13,772 nucleotides of DNA from Pseudomonadota bacterium (GTDB lineage: Bacteria; Pseudomonadota; Alphaproteobacteria; Acetobacterales; Acetobacteraceae), in NCBI GenBank assembly GCA_021845555.1, contig JAJZVS010000052.1:1-13772 (forward strand), read 5' to 3'. A program made the translations under genes and the position numbers. Below the pieces are notes generated by a model, which made no database searches, was not told the origin of the DNA, and saw only the letters and a program-made list of their open reading frames with translations. Position 1 is the first letter of the stretch. Every line of letters starts with the position of its first letter. This document shows positions 7,254 through 13,772 of the stretch, in pieces.

Positions 7254-7292
7254 CGAACCGGCCTGGGCAGGTTTCCTGTCTAGGCCGGTTCG
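7254..7292. terminator. Long perfect inverted repeat between convergent hcp and pppA
   Basis: CGAACCGGCCT (7254-7264) is exactly complementary to AGGCCGGTTCG (7282-7292). The interior can extend the stem by seven more pairs, two of them G-U on the plus-strand transcript, leaving a TTT loop (7272-7274). The whole is an 18-bp stem with a 3-base loop. Its place between two convergent genes suggests a bidirectional transcription terminator. There is no poly-U tail on either strand. Confidence 0.65.
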
Positions 7293-7312
7293 CACGTCCT
7301 GCCCGGCCGCTT

Positions 7313-7340
7313 CGCGATTTGGAGGCCCATCCAGATCGCG
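7313..7340 (-). terminator. Hairpin just after the pppA stop codon
   Basis: CGCGATTTGGA (7313-7323) can pair with TCCAGATCGCG (7330-7340) as an 11-bp stem with one G-U (or mismatched) position and a 6-base loop. It begins 5 bases after the pppA stop on the minus strand, so it probably ends the tssK-L-M-tagF-pppA transcript. No U-tract follows. Confidence 0.5.
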
Positions 7341-7345
7341 GGAGT

Positions 7346-8074
7346 CTACCCCAGTTCCACCACCACCGCGGTCACGTTGTCGTTGGTCTGGCGTTCCAGC
7401 GCCGCGGCCACCAACGCCTCGCTCGGCTGATCCCCTGCTGCCGGCGCCAACAGCGCGGCCAGCACCTCGGCTTCCACGAATTTGCTCAGCCCGTCGCTGC
7501 ACAGCAGGAACCGGTCGCCCGGCTGCGCCCGCTCGGTCATCTTGTCGAGCGCCAACTCCTCCACCGCCGCGCCCACCGCGCGGGTAATGACATTGGCATG
7601 CGGGTGGTGCTCGGCGTCCTCCGCCGCGATCGCGCCGCTGTCGACCAGTTCCTGCACCAGGCTGTGGTCGTGCGAGACCTGCCGCAGCACGCCGCCGCGC
7701 AGCAGATAGGCGCGCGAATCCCCCGCCCACAGGCAGGCGAAATGGTCCCCGCGCACCACCAGGACGACGACGGTGGAGGCGATCATCACCGCCTCCCCCC
7801 GCCGCGCCGCCTCGTCGCGCAGCGCGGTGTGCACGTCGGCGATCCGCAGCCGCACCGCCGCCATCATCTCGGCGGCGCCGAGGCCGGTGGGAATCCCCTC
7901 CAGCGCCTCGGCAATCATGCCGGAGGCGAGATCTCCCGCGGTATGCCCGCCCGCCCCGTCGGCCACCGCCCACAAGCCGAGATCGGGCCGGTTCACGAAC
8001 GCATCCTCGTTGTGCTTGCGCCGCGTGCCGTCGTGCGTGGTGGCCCAGGAGCGGTACCGACCGGCGGTGATCAT
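7346..8074 (-). CDS. pppA: PP2C-type Ser/Thr protein phosphatase PppA, T6SS regulator
   Basis: This 242-residue protein is a single PP2C (PPM) domain with all metal-binding motifs present: NEDAF (22-26), VADGAGGH (37-44), WAGDSRAYL (116-124), LLCSDGLS (190-197) and NDNVT (231-235). In T6SS loci, PppA removes threonine phosphates placed by the kinase PpkA and so turns secretion down. The frame is open to 8566, but the upstream part is antisense-type shadow over tagF. The ATG at 8074 has GGAGG (8082-8086) 7 bases upstream. It overlaps the tagF stop by one base (TGATG). No PpkA kinase gene follows; the next gene is the convergent hcp. A likely substrate is Thr15 of TssL in the same operon (inference). 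Confidence 0.93.
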   Translation of the reverse strand: MITAGRYRSWATTHDGTRRKHNEDAFVNRPDLGLWAVADGAGGHTAGDLASGMIAEALEGIPTGLGAAEMMAAVRLRIADVHTALRDEAARRGEAVMIASTVVVLVVRGDHFACLWAGDSRAYLLRGGVLRQVSHDHSLVQELVDSGAIAAEDAEHHPHANVITRAVGAAVEELALDKMTERAQPGDRFLLCSDGLSKFVEAEVLAALLAPAAGDQPSEALVAAALERQTNDNVTAVVVELG

Positions 8075-8697
8075 CACGAAGCCTCCCCCGCACGGGGATG
8101 AAGAGTGGATCGATCGAGCATCGCGGTGAAGGTCTCCGCCCCCGGCAGTCCGGGGCAGAGCAGCCGGCCGGCCGGCACGCGCGGCCCGCCGTCGCTCCAC
8201 CAAGCCGAACCTTCCGCCGGCCCGGCCGCTTCCCGCGGCGGGGCGCCCATCAGCGCGAGCAACGCGGCCGGTTCCGCGTCGCGTTCCAGCGCCGCCAGCC
8301 CCGCCGCCTCGCAGCGGTCGAGCCAGGCGGTATCGCCATCGCCCGCTCCCGGCGCATCGGCGGGGAACAGGGCGGCGAAGCCGAGCGGGAAATACCGTCC
8401 GACCCGATCCACGCTTGGCAGCATCAGCCCGAGCACGCGCCAGCCGCCGCATTGTCCCGGGGCGAGGGCGAAGCGCCAGATCGGCGCCTCCAGCCAGGCG
8501 GCCGTCCAGCTCTCCCCCAGCCGGTCCCGGCTGCCGGCGAGCACCCCCGCCATCCAGGCGTCCCACTGGTCGGTGAACCCGCGCGGCAGGCCCTGGCGCA
8601 CGAAATCGCCGCGCGCCGGCAGCTTGCCGAAGAAGCCGGCCGGGATCGCCGGCGCGGCCGGGTCGGGGGGCGCGGGGTCCTCTAGAGCCCGGGGCAT
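8074..8697 (-). CDS. tagF: T6SS accessory repressor TagF (ImpM family)
   Basis: The 207-residue protein carries the TagF/ImpM signature GFFGKLPARGDFV at 21-33, followed by LPxxFxxxWDxWM. Later come WRFALAPGQCGGWRVLGLMLPSVDRVGRYFPL and a C-terminal SAWWSDGG segment, all typical. TagF proteins repress T6SS post-translationally, in Agrobacterium by acting with Fha. In that organism TagF and PppA are one fused protein; here they are separate genes sharing one base. The start codon lies 16 bases inside the end of tssM and has no clear ribosome binding site, so translation probably depends on coupling to tssM. The next in-frame ATGs fall after the signature motif, so this start is the only sensible one. 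Confidence 0.93.
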   Translation of the reverse strand: MPRALEDPAPPDPAAPAIPAGFFGKLPARGDFVRQGLPRGFTDQWDAWMAGVLAGSRDRLGESWTAAWLEAPIWRFALAPGQCGGWRVLGLMLPSVDRVGRYFPLGFAALFPADAPGAGDGDTAWLDRCEAAGLAALERDAEPAALLALMGAPPREAAGPAEGSAWWSDGGPRVPAGRLLCPGLPGAETFTAMLDRSTLHPRAGEAS

Positions 8698-11600
8698 CGG
8701 AAGGCTTGCAGCATGCCGGGGGCGAAGGGATTGAGCACCGAGGCCGCCTGGATCTCGAACACCGCCTGCCGCGACCCGAGCTGGAAGGTCAGCCGGTAGC
8801 GGTCCGAGGAGCCCCCCTGTTGCAAATTGCCCTTGTCGAACAGCCGGAACAGCGCCCAGGGGCCGGAGGCTTGCAGCGTGCCGGTACCGCCCGGCGGCGG
8901 CGGGTCGAACACCACCCGCGCGGTGAGCATGCCGCCCGCCCCCGGCCAGGTGACCTGGGTCGGCTGCAGCGGCCCGTGCGCATAGGTGATGGTCTGCGGC
9001 CCCAGCTCCAGCGTGACCTGCTGCGATCCGTTATCGAGCGAAACCGGCGTGATGGTGAAGCTGACGCTGGGCAGCGTGCCGCCGCCGGCGAAGAACAGGT
9101 CGCGGATCATCGCCGCGCGCTGGAACTGCGCCAGCGCTCCCGCCGAGACCGGCGGCGCCACGCCGCTGACCGCCTGGGCCCGCCAGGTCGGGCCCGACGT
9201 ATCCACGAAGGGGCGCAGTTGGGTGTTGAAGTAGGAATCGAGCAGCCCGTTCGGCGCGAACAGCCGGCCGAAATCGGCCAGCGGGATGGCGCTGCGCGAG
9301 GCCGGGAAGAACGGGTAGCGCCCATCCACCGCCTGACGGCACAACAGGCCGGGCCCGCCGGGGCCGCTGAACGCCGCCGCCGCCTGCGCCCGCGCGCCGC
9401 CGCCGCGCAGCGTGTTGGCCTGCACCGACAGCGATTGCAGCCAGCGCGACACCGGCTGCGGATCGCGCCCGGCCTCGGCCTGCAACAGCCCGGCCGGATC
9501 GGCCCCCGCGGCCGCCGCCGGCGCGGCACCGCCGGGCGGGGCGGCGGCAAGCTGGGCCAGTTGCTGCTGCAGATCGTTCATCAGCTTGAGCGTGCCGTCG
9601 ATCGGCGCCCCCGGTCCGGCGCCGACATAGGCGATCAGCGGCGCGTAGTGTTGATCGACCGCCTGTCCCGGCGGCGGCGGAGGCGGCGCCGCGCTGCGGC
9701 CGAGCAGGCTTTGCAGCCGGGCGGCCGAGCTGGTGGCCGCCCCCGTCACCGCCTTCACCGCCCCCGCCGCTTTCGCCGCCGCCGCGCCGGGCGGCAGCAG
9801 CGGCTGCGACAGTTGCAACTGCCGCGCGACCGCGGTCAGCAGCTGCTTGATCGGCGATTGCGGCGACGACAGGATGAACAGGTTCTGCGCCGCCTGTTGC
9901 AAGGTCGGCATTGGCGCCAGGTCGATGTCGCGCAGCAGCGCGGACCAGTGCTTCTCGTAGTCCGCCACATAGAGCGCGACCACCTGCTGTTGCAGCGCCT
10001 GCGACTGCGCGCTGTCGGGGCTGATCTGCTCCTGCCGGCCCAGCACCCAGCTCTCGCTCGCGACCTCGCGGGTCGCGGCGGGCAGCATCGGCAGCAGCAC
10101 GTCGTGGAAGCCGGCGACGGTGTAGAAGCCCGGGATCCCCTGCGTCATCGGCTGGCCGGAGGCGCGCACGAAGAACCGCGCCCCGCCCGGCCCGGTCGCT
10201 GCCGCCGGATCGAACGCCGGCACCGCCTGCGCGGCACGCGATCGCGCGATCGCGCCGTACACCCGTTGCGCCAGCGAGATGCGGCTGAAGATGCGCCGCG
10301 CGTCCGCCACCAGCGCGCCGTCCAGCGGCACCGGCGCCAGCGGCTGGTCGAGCAGCGCGGCCAGATGCGCCTCCAGGCTGGCGCGCAACGGCTGCTCGCC
10401 CACGCCCGGATAGAGCGCCTGCCAGGAATAATGCATCCACTCGCGGATCGAAGCGCGATCGAGCGGCCCGTCCGATCCCAGCATCAGGTAGATGCGGGTG
10501 GCCTCATACAGATAGGCCGGATCGTCCAGATGCGCGCGCATCTGTTGTTCCAGCAGCCAGATCAGCCGTGGCAGCAGCACGTGGCTGAGCGCGTTCTGAT
10601 AGGCGATCGTCGCGCCGGTGTGCAGCTTGCCGATCTGCGACAGACCGGGGAACCATTGCATCGCCGGCGCCGGCGCCCCGGCTCCGAACGGCAGCTGTTG
10701 CGCCGCATTCAGCACCGGGTCGATGGCGGCGAAATCGGCGCTTTGCACCGGCGACAGCGGCGTGGCGGCGGCCGTCTTCGCATAGGCCGCCAGGGTCGCG
10801 TCGCTGCGGGCGATTGCGTTTTCGTTCACCGAGCGCGTCTGGATCAGCGCCGCCGCCCCCACCAGCACGACCAGCGCGGCCAGACCGGCGGCGCCGTAGC
10901 GCATCAGCATGCTGCGGCGCACCGCCACCGGATCGCGCGCGATCAGCATCGCCTCGCCGAACACCACGTCTTTCAGCAGGCGCGTCAGGAAGTAGCTGCG
11001 TCCCTGCTCGGGGCGCAGCGACGGGGCGCGCACCTGGTCGATGCCGAAGGCGCGCGCCAGCGTCCCGGTCAGCCGGTCGATCGGCGTGCCTTCCTGGGTC
11101 CCGGAGGTGAGATAGGCCCCGCGCAGCATCGGCGCCGGATCGAGCCGCGAGCCGCCGAACGCCTCGGCCACGAAGGCGCCGAGCGGCGCGGCAAGGCTTG
11201 CCACTTGCGCCGGGAAGCCGGCGATCGCGGTGCGCCGGTCCGGGCTGCGCTCGGCCTGCAAGCGGTCGAGCAGGCGCTGGTTCACCCGTTCCACCAGCAG
11301 GGCGAACTCGGCGGCGAACTCTCCCGCGTGGCCGGCCTCGGTCGTGCCCGGCGGGAACGTCATGCCCCAGACCTGGCCGCGCCGGTCGCGGTCCAGATCG
11401 TCGAAGAACTCGGTGAAGCCGGCGATCAGGTCGGCCTTGGTGAACAGCGCATAGACCGGCACTTTTACGCCGAGCTGGTCGTAGATGTCCTTGATCCGCC
11501 GGCGGATCGCGCGGGCATGCGCGGAACGCTCGGCCGGGGAGGCGGCGGCGATATCGGCCAGCGAGATCGCCACCAGCACCCCGTTCAGCGGCTGGCGCGC

Positions 11601-12215
11601 CCGGGTGCGCCGCAGCAACGACAGGAAGGTGTTCCAGCCCGCCTTGTCCACCGCCGCGTCGCTGTCCTGGGTGGTGTAGCGCCCGGCGGTGTCGATCAGC
11701 ACCGCATCCTCGGTGAACCACCACTCGCACATGCGCGTGCCGCCGACGCCGGCCACCGCCGACTGGCCCATTTCGGCGGCCAGCGGAAACGTCAGGCCGG
11801 CGTTCAACAGCGCGGTCGTCTTGCCGGCGCCGGGCGGGCCGATGATCACGTACCACGGCTGCTCGTACAGGTAGCCGCGAGCGCCGGAGGCTTTCTTGAG
11901 CAAGGCGAGCGCGGTGGCGAGCTTCTCGCGCATCGCCGCTGCTTCTTCCGACGAGGCGGCGGCGGAGGTGTCTTCCTTGCTTTGGGTGATGCCCTCGATC
12001 AGCAGCTTGTCGGCCTCGCGCCGCTTGCGGTCGAGGATCAGGTTCACGATAGCCCAGACCGCGAACAGCAGCAGGATCACCGCGCCGCGCGCCAGCGCGC
12101 CGGCCAGCACGGCGAAGAACGGGCCGAACACCCAGATCAGCGCCGCCGCCAGGGCGACGCCGATGAAGGTCAGGAACCAGCGGGAGCGCAGCTTGTTGAG
12201 GATTGCGCGCAGCAT
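8682..12215 (-). CDS. tssM: T6SS inner-membrane complex protein TssM (IcmF)
   Basis: TssM spans the inner membrane and links TssL to the outer envelope. The 1177-residue protein has two N-terminal membrane helices (about 14-37 and 42-61) and a cytoplasmic NTPase domain. That domain has Walker A GPPGAGKTT at 126-134, the VLIDTAGRY motif (172-180) and a TKAD base-binding-like motif (259-262). The conserved RGAYLTSGTQEGTPID (365-380) precedes a third membrane helix (about 441-459). The rest is the large periplasmic region, with an Ala/Pro-rich insert in the middle, the FAPNGLLDSYFNTQLRPFVDT block and the terminal NPFAPGMLQAFRCPGL. The Walker motif is intact, unlike in some TssM. tssL ends one base upstream, with GGAGG (12226-12230) 10 bases before the ATG. 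Confidence 0.97.
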   Translation of the reverse strand: MLRAILNKLRSRWFLTFIGVALAAALIWVFGPFFAVLAGALARGAVILLLFAVWAIVNLILDRKRREADKLLIEGITQSKEDTSAAASSEEAAAMREKLATALALLKKASGARGYLYEQPWYVIIGPPGAGKTTALLNAGLTFPLAAEMGQSAVAGVGGTRMCEWWFTEDAVLIDTAGRYTTQDSDAAVDKAGWNTFLSLLRRTRARQPLNGVLVAISLADIAAASPAERSAHARAIRRRIKDIYDQLGVKVPVYALFTKADLIAGFTEFFDDLDRDRRGQVWGMTFPPGTTEAGHAGEFAAEFALLVERVNQRLLDRLQAERSPDRRTAIAGFPAQVASLAAPLGAFVAEAFGGSRLDPAPMLRGAYLTSGTQEGTPIDRLTGTLARAFGIDQVRAPSLRPEQGRSYFLTRLLKDVVFGEAMLIARDPVAVRRSMLMRYGAAGLAALVVLVGAAALIQTRSVNENAIARSDATLAAYAKTAAATPLSPVQSADFAAIDPVLNAAQQLPFGAGAPAPAMQWFPGLSQIGKLHTGATIAYQNALSHVLLPRLIWLLEQQMRAHLDDPAYLYEATRIYLMLGSDGPLDRASIREWMHYSWQALYPGVGEQPLRASLEAHLAALLDQPLAPVPLDGALVADARRIFSRISLAQRVYGAIARSRAAQAVPAFDPAAATGPGGARFFVRASGQPMTQGIPGFYTVAGFHDVLLPMLPAATREVASESWVLGRQEQISPDSAQSQALQQQVVALYVADYEKHWSALLRDIDLAPMPTLQQAAQNLFILSSPQSPIKQLLTAVARQLQLSQPLLPPGAAAAKAAGAVKAVTGAATSSAARLQSLLGRSAAPPPPPPGQAVDQHYAPLIAYVGAGPGAPIDGTLKLMNDLQQQLAQLAAAPPGGAAPAAAAGADPAGLLQAEAGRDPQPVSRWLQSLSVQANTLRGGGARAQAAAAFSGPGGPGLLCRQAVDGRYPFFPASRSAIPLADFGRLFAPNGLLDSYFNTQLRPFVDTSGPTWRAQAVSGVAPPVSAGALAQFQRAAMIRDLFFAGGGTLPSVSFTITPVSLDNGSQQVTLELGPQTITYAHGPLQPTQVTWPGAGGMLTARVVFDPPPPGGTGTLQASGPWALFRLFDKGNLQQGGSSDRYRLTFQLGSRQAVFEIQAASVLNPFAPGMLQAFRCPGL

Positions 12216-12216
12216 C

Positions 12217-13743
12217 TCAGCCCTGCCTCCGCAGCACCACTTCGATGCGCCGGTTTTCCTCCCGGCCCTGCGGCGTGGCGTTGGACGCGATCGGATCGGC
12301 CGCGCCGCGCCCTTCCGCCGTTACCCGGGCCGGATCGCCGAGCGCGGCCACGATCGCCGCCCGCGCGGTCGCCGCGCGTGCCGCCGAGAGCTGGTAGTTT
12401 GACGGGAAACGGACGGTGTGGATCGGTTGGTTGTCGGTGTAGCCGATCACCGTGACGGGCCCCTTCTCGGTGCGCAACGCCTGGCCGATGCGCGCCATCA
12501 GCGGCAGGTAGCGCGGGTTGAGGTCGGACGAGCCGGAGGCGAACAGGTCGGAGGCATGGATGCGCACGATCGGCATCGCCTGGTTGCCGAGCACGCTGAC
12601 CAGGCCTTCGCGGATCTCCGGGGCCAGGAAGGTGGCGAGCCGTTCCGGCTGCGCCACCGGCGGGGGGGGCGGCGGCGGCGCCGGGGCGGCGCGGGCGATC
12701 GGCGGCATCCCCGCCGGGGGCGCCGCGGCCAGCCGCGCGAAGCTCGCGTCGGAGGCGGCGTTCAAGGAGGTGGAGAACCAGGCGAACACCCCGCCCAGCA
12801 CGGCGAGCGCGATCACCCCCATGACCCAGGCCGGCAGCACCGCGCGCGCCGGCCGGTACGGGGCCGCCGCCCCCTGCCAATGCGGCGACAGCGCCGGGTC
12901 GGTGGCCTGCCGCTGGCGGATGATGACGGTGTAGAGGTCCTCCCGCAGCCGATCGAGTTCGCCGGGACCGCGCGGCGACAGCCGGTAGCGGCCCTGGAAG
13001 CCGAGGCTGAGACACAGGTACATGAGTTCGAGCACCGGCAGGAAGGTGCCGGGGTTCTGCCGCAACTGGCCGAGCAGGTCGAAGAACCGCTCGCCGGAGC
13101 GCACCTCCTGGTGGAAGGTGGAGATCAGCGAGCGCGCCGCCCAGCCGCCGGTGCTGCCCCAGGGCGTGTTCAGCACCACGTCGTCCAGGCTCGCGCACAG
13201 CGCGTAATGCGCCGGGCGCAGCTGCTCCATCGGGATGGCGGCGTCGCGCGCCGCGGTCTCGAAATTCCGCACCTCGCGCAGCGCGCGTTCGCGCAACTCG
13301 CCAGGATCGGGCTGGCTGTAGGTGTTGCGCAGCCGGCCGAGCAGTTGCAGCAACGGCGCGGCGGCGGCGACCAGCGGGTTGAGGCCGAAGGTGATGCGCT
13401 CGGCGCCTTCGGCGACCGCCGCGCCAGCCGGACCCTGTGCGCCCGCGCCCCCGCCTTGGGCAAACGGCGAGGCGCCGAACGCCGGCGCGGCCGGCGTGCC
13501 GAACGGGGCGGCGCCCCCGCCGGCAGAGCCGCCGAACGGCGGTGCCCCGAACGGGGAGGGCGTGCCGGGCGGCGCTGCGGGCGGGAACCCCGGCGATGCC
13601 CCTGGCGATGCCCCGGGCGGCGCGGCGGGCGCTCCTGGCGTGGGCGCTCCCGGCGCGGGTCCCCCCGGTCGGCGCCCGCCGGGGGCGGGGCGGATCACCG
13701 TGCGATCGGAATCGTCGGGTTCGGAAAACGGATTGTCGCTCAT
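12217..13743 (-). CDS. tssL: T6SS TssL (IcmH/DotU) with C-terminal OmpA-like domain
   Basis: The 508-residue protein has four parts. First is an unstructured Pro/Gly/Ala-rich N-terminus (1-110) beginning MSDNPFSEPDDSDRTVIRP. Second is the cytoplasmic DotU/IcmH helical domain (about 116-295; LDDVVLNTPWG, FHQEVRSGERFF, LELMYLCLSLGFQGRYRL). Third is one membrane helix (303-326). Fourth, after a linker with a run of seven Pro (356-362), is an OmpA-type peptidoglycan-binding domain (about 391-505; GYTDNQP, NYQLSAARA, GRGAADP, NRRIEVVL). TssL joins TssM and TssK at the inner membrane. The ATG at 13743 overlaps the tssK stop as ATGA. An upstream in-frame GTG at 13758 would add five residues but is less likely. 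Thr15 in DRTVIRP resembles the PpkA-phosphorylated, Fha-binding threonine of Agrobacterium TssL. Confidence 0.96.
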   Translation of the reverse strand: MSDNPFSEPDDSDRTVIRPAPGGRRPGGPAPGAPTPGAPAAPPGASPGASPGFPPAAPPGTPSPFGAPPFGGSAGGGAAPFGTPAAPAFGASPFAQGGGAGAQGPAGAAVAEGAERITFGLNPLVAAAAPLLQLLGRLRNTYSQPDPGELRERALREVRNFETAARDAAIPMEQLRPAHYALCASLDDVVLNTPWGSTGGWAARSLISTFHQEVRSGERFFDLLGQLRQNPGTFLPVLELMYLCLSLGFQGRYRLSPRGPGELDRLREDLYTVIIRQRQATDPALSPHWQGAAAPYRPARAVLPAWVMGVIALAVLGGVFAWFSTSLNAASDASFARLAAAPPAGMPPIARAAPAPPPPPPPVAQPERLATFLAPEIREGLVSVLGNQAMPIVRIHASDLFASGSSDLNPRYLPLMARIGQALRTEKGPVTVIGYTDNQPIHTVRFPSNYQLSAARAATARAAIVAALGDPARVTAEGRGAADPIASNATPQGREENRRIEVVLRRQG

Positions 13744-13772
13744 CCGCGGATCGCCCACAGCTCAAGCCGGAG
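13740..13772 (-). CDS. tssK: C-terminal end of T6SS baseplate protein TssK, partial
   Basis: The last ten codons of an upstream gene read LRLELWAIRG followed by TGA (13742-13740). An ELWAIR-type ending is typical of TssK, and TssK directly before TssL and TssM is a common T6SS order. The stop overlaps the tssL start as ATGA, showing translational coupling. The fragment is very short, so the identity rests on the tail motif plus context. Confidence 0.72.
   Translation of the reverse strand, partial: LRLELWAIRG

Noticed and set aside
7172..7345. A small gene or toxin/immunity pair in the convergent gap
   Set aside because: No frame with a plausible start, ribosome binding site and coding bias was found; hairpins account for the region better.
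8075..8566. Upstream extension of the pppA frame to 406 residues
   Set aside because: The PP2C domain starts with MITAGRYRSW at 8074 next to a good GGAGG site; the extension is the shadow frame of tagF. It is only of interest as a latent fusion frame.
8706..12455. Plus-strand frame of 1249 codons antisense to tssM
   Set aside because: The product is an Arg/Gln/His/Gly-rich sequence without motifs, a mirror of TssM codon bias; TssM on the other strand is complete and conserved.
12170..13765. Alternative minus-strand frame of 531 codons over tssL
   Set aside because: It is an Arg/Ala-rich out-of-frame shadow. The overlapping frame has DotU, membrane and OmpA motifs and an ATGA junction.

Overview
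This window is the core of a type VI secretion system (T6SS) locus. Nearly every base is coding or a short junction. The very high G+C content, GC-saturated third codon positions and long Ala/Pro/Gly linkers point to a high-GC alphaproteobacterium. The set and order of genes resemble the imp/hcp type of T6SS known from Agrobacterium and other Alphaproteobacteria. An origin in the Acetobacteraceae is a reasonable guess, but no marker in the window proves it. No tRNA, rRNA, CRISPR array, transposase or toxin/immunity gene was seen.

Layout. (1) Bases 1-3928, minus strand: tssA, then tssB, tssC and the N-terminal part of a second tssC paralogue that runs off the left edge. (2) Bases 3929-4011: short divergent intergenic region. 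(3) Bases 4012-7171, plus strand: tssH (clpV) and hcp (tssD), with a good candidate hcp promoter inside the 3' end of tssH. (4) Bases 7172-7345: convergent intergenic region with three stem-loops, probably a bidirectional terminator. (5) Bases 7346-13772, minus strand: tssK (last ten codons only), tssL, tssM, tagF and pppA. These are tightly coupled (ATGA overlap, 1-base gap, 16-base overlap, 1-base overlap) and form one operon entering from the right edge.

How it works together. TssB and TssC form the contractile sheath around the Hcp tube. TssA organises assembly, and ClpV (TssH) disassembles contracted sheath. TssL and TssM, with TssK as baseplate adaptor, form the inner-membrane trans-envelope complex. 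TssL carries its own OmpA-like peptidoglycan-binding domain. TagF and the PP2C phosphatase PppA are post-translational repressors. The N-terminus of TssL holds a TVIRP-type threonine motif (Thr15) that probably corresponds to the phospho-threonine of Agrobacterium TssL. This suggests control by a kinase (PpkA), PppA and an Fha protein, although no kinase or fha gene lies in the window. tssE, tssF, tssG, vgrG, ppkA and fha are expected outside it; tssJ is also absent here.

The genes themselves are a recognisable T6SS, not a new system. The more interesting points are regulatory: the hcp promoter inside tssH, the TssL phospho-switch motif, the unfused but overlapping tagF/pppA pair, the tssB leader with a 20-bp tandem repeat, the convergent hairpin cluster and the 9-G tract in tssA.
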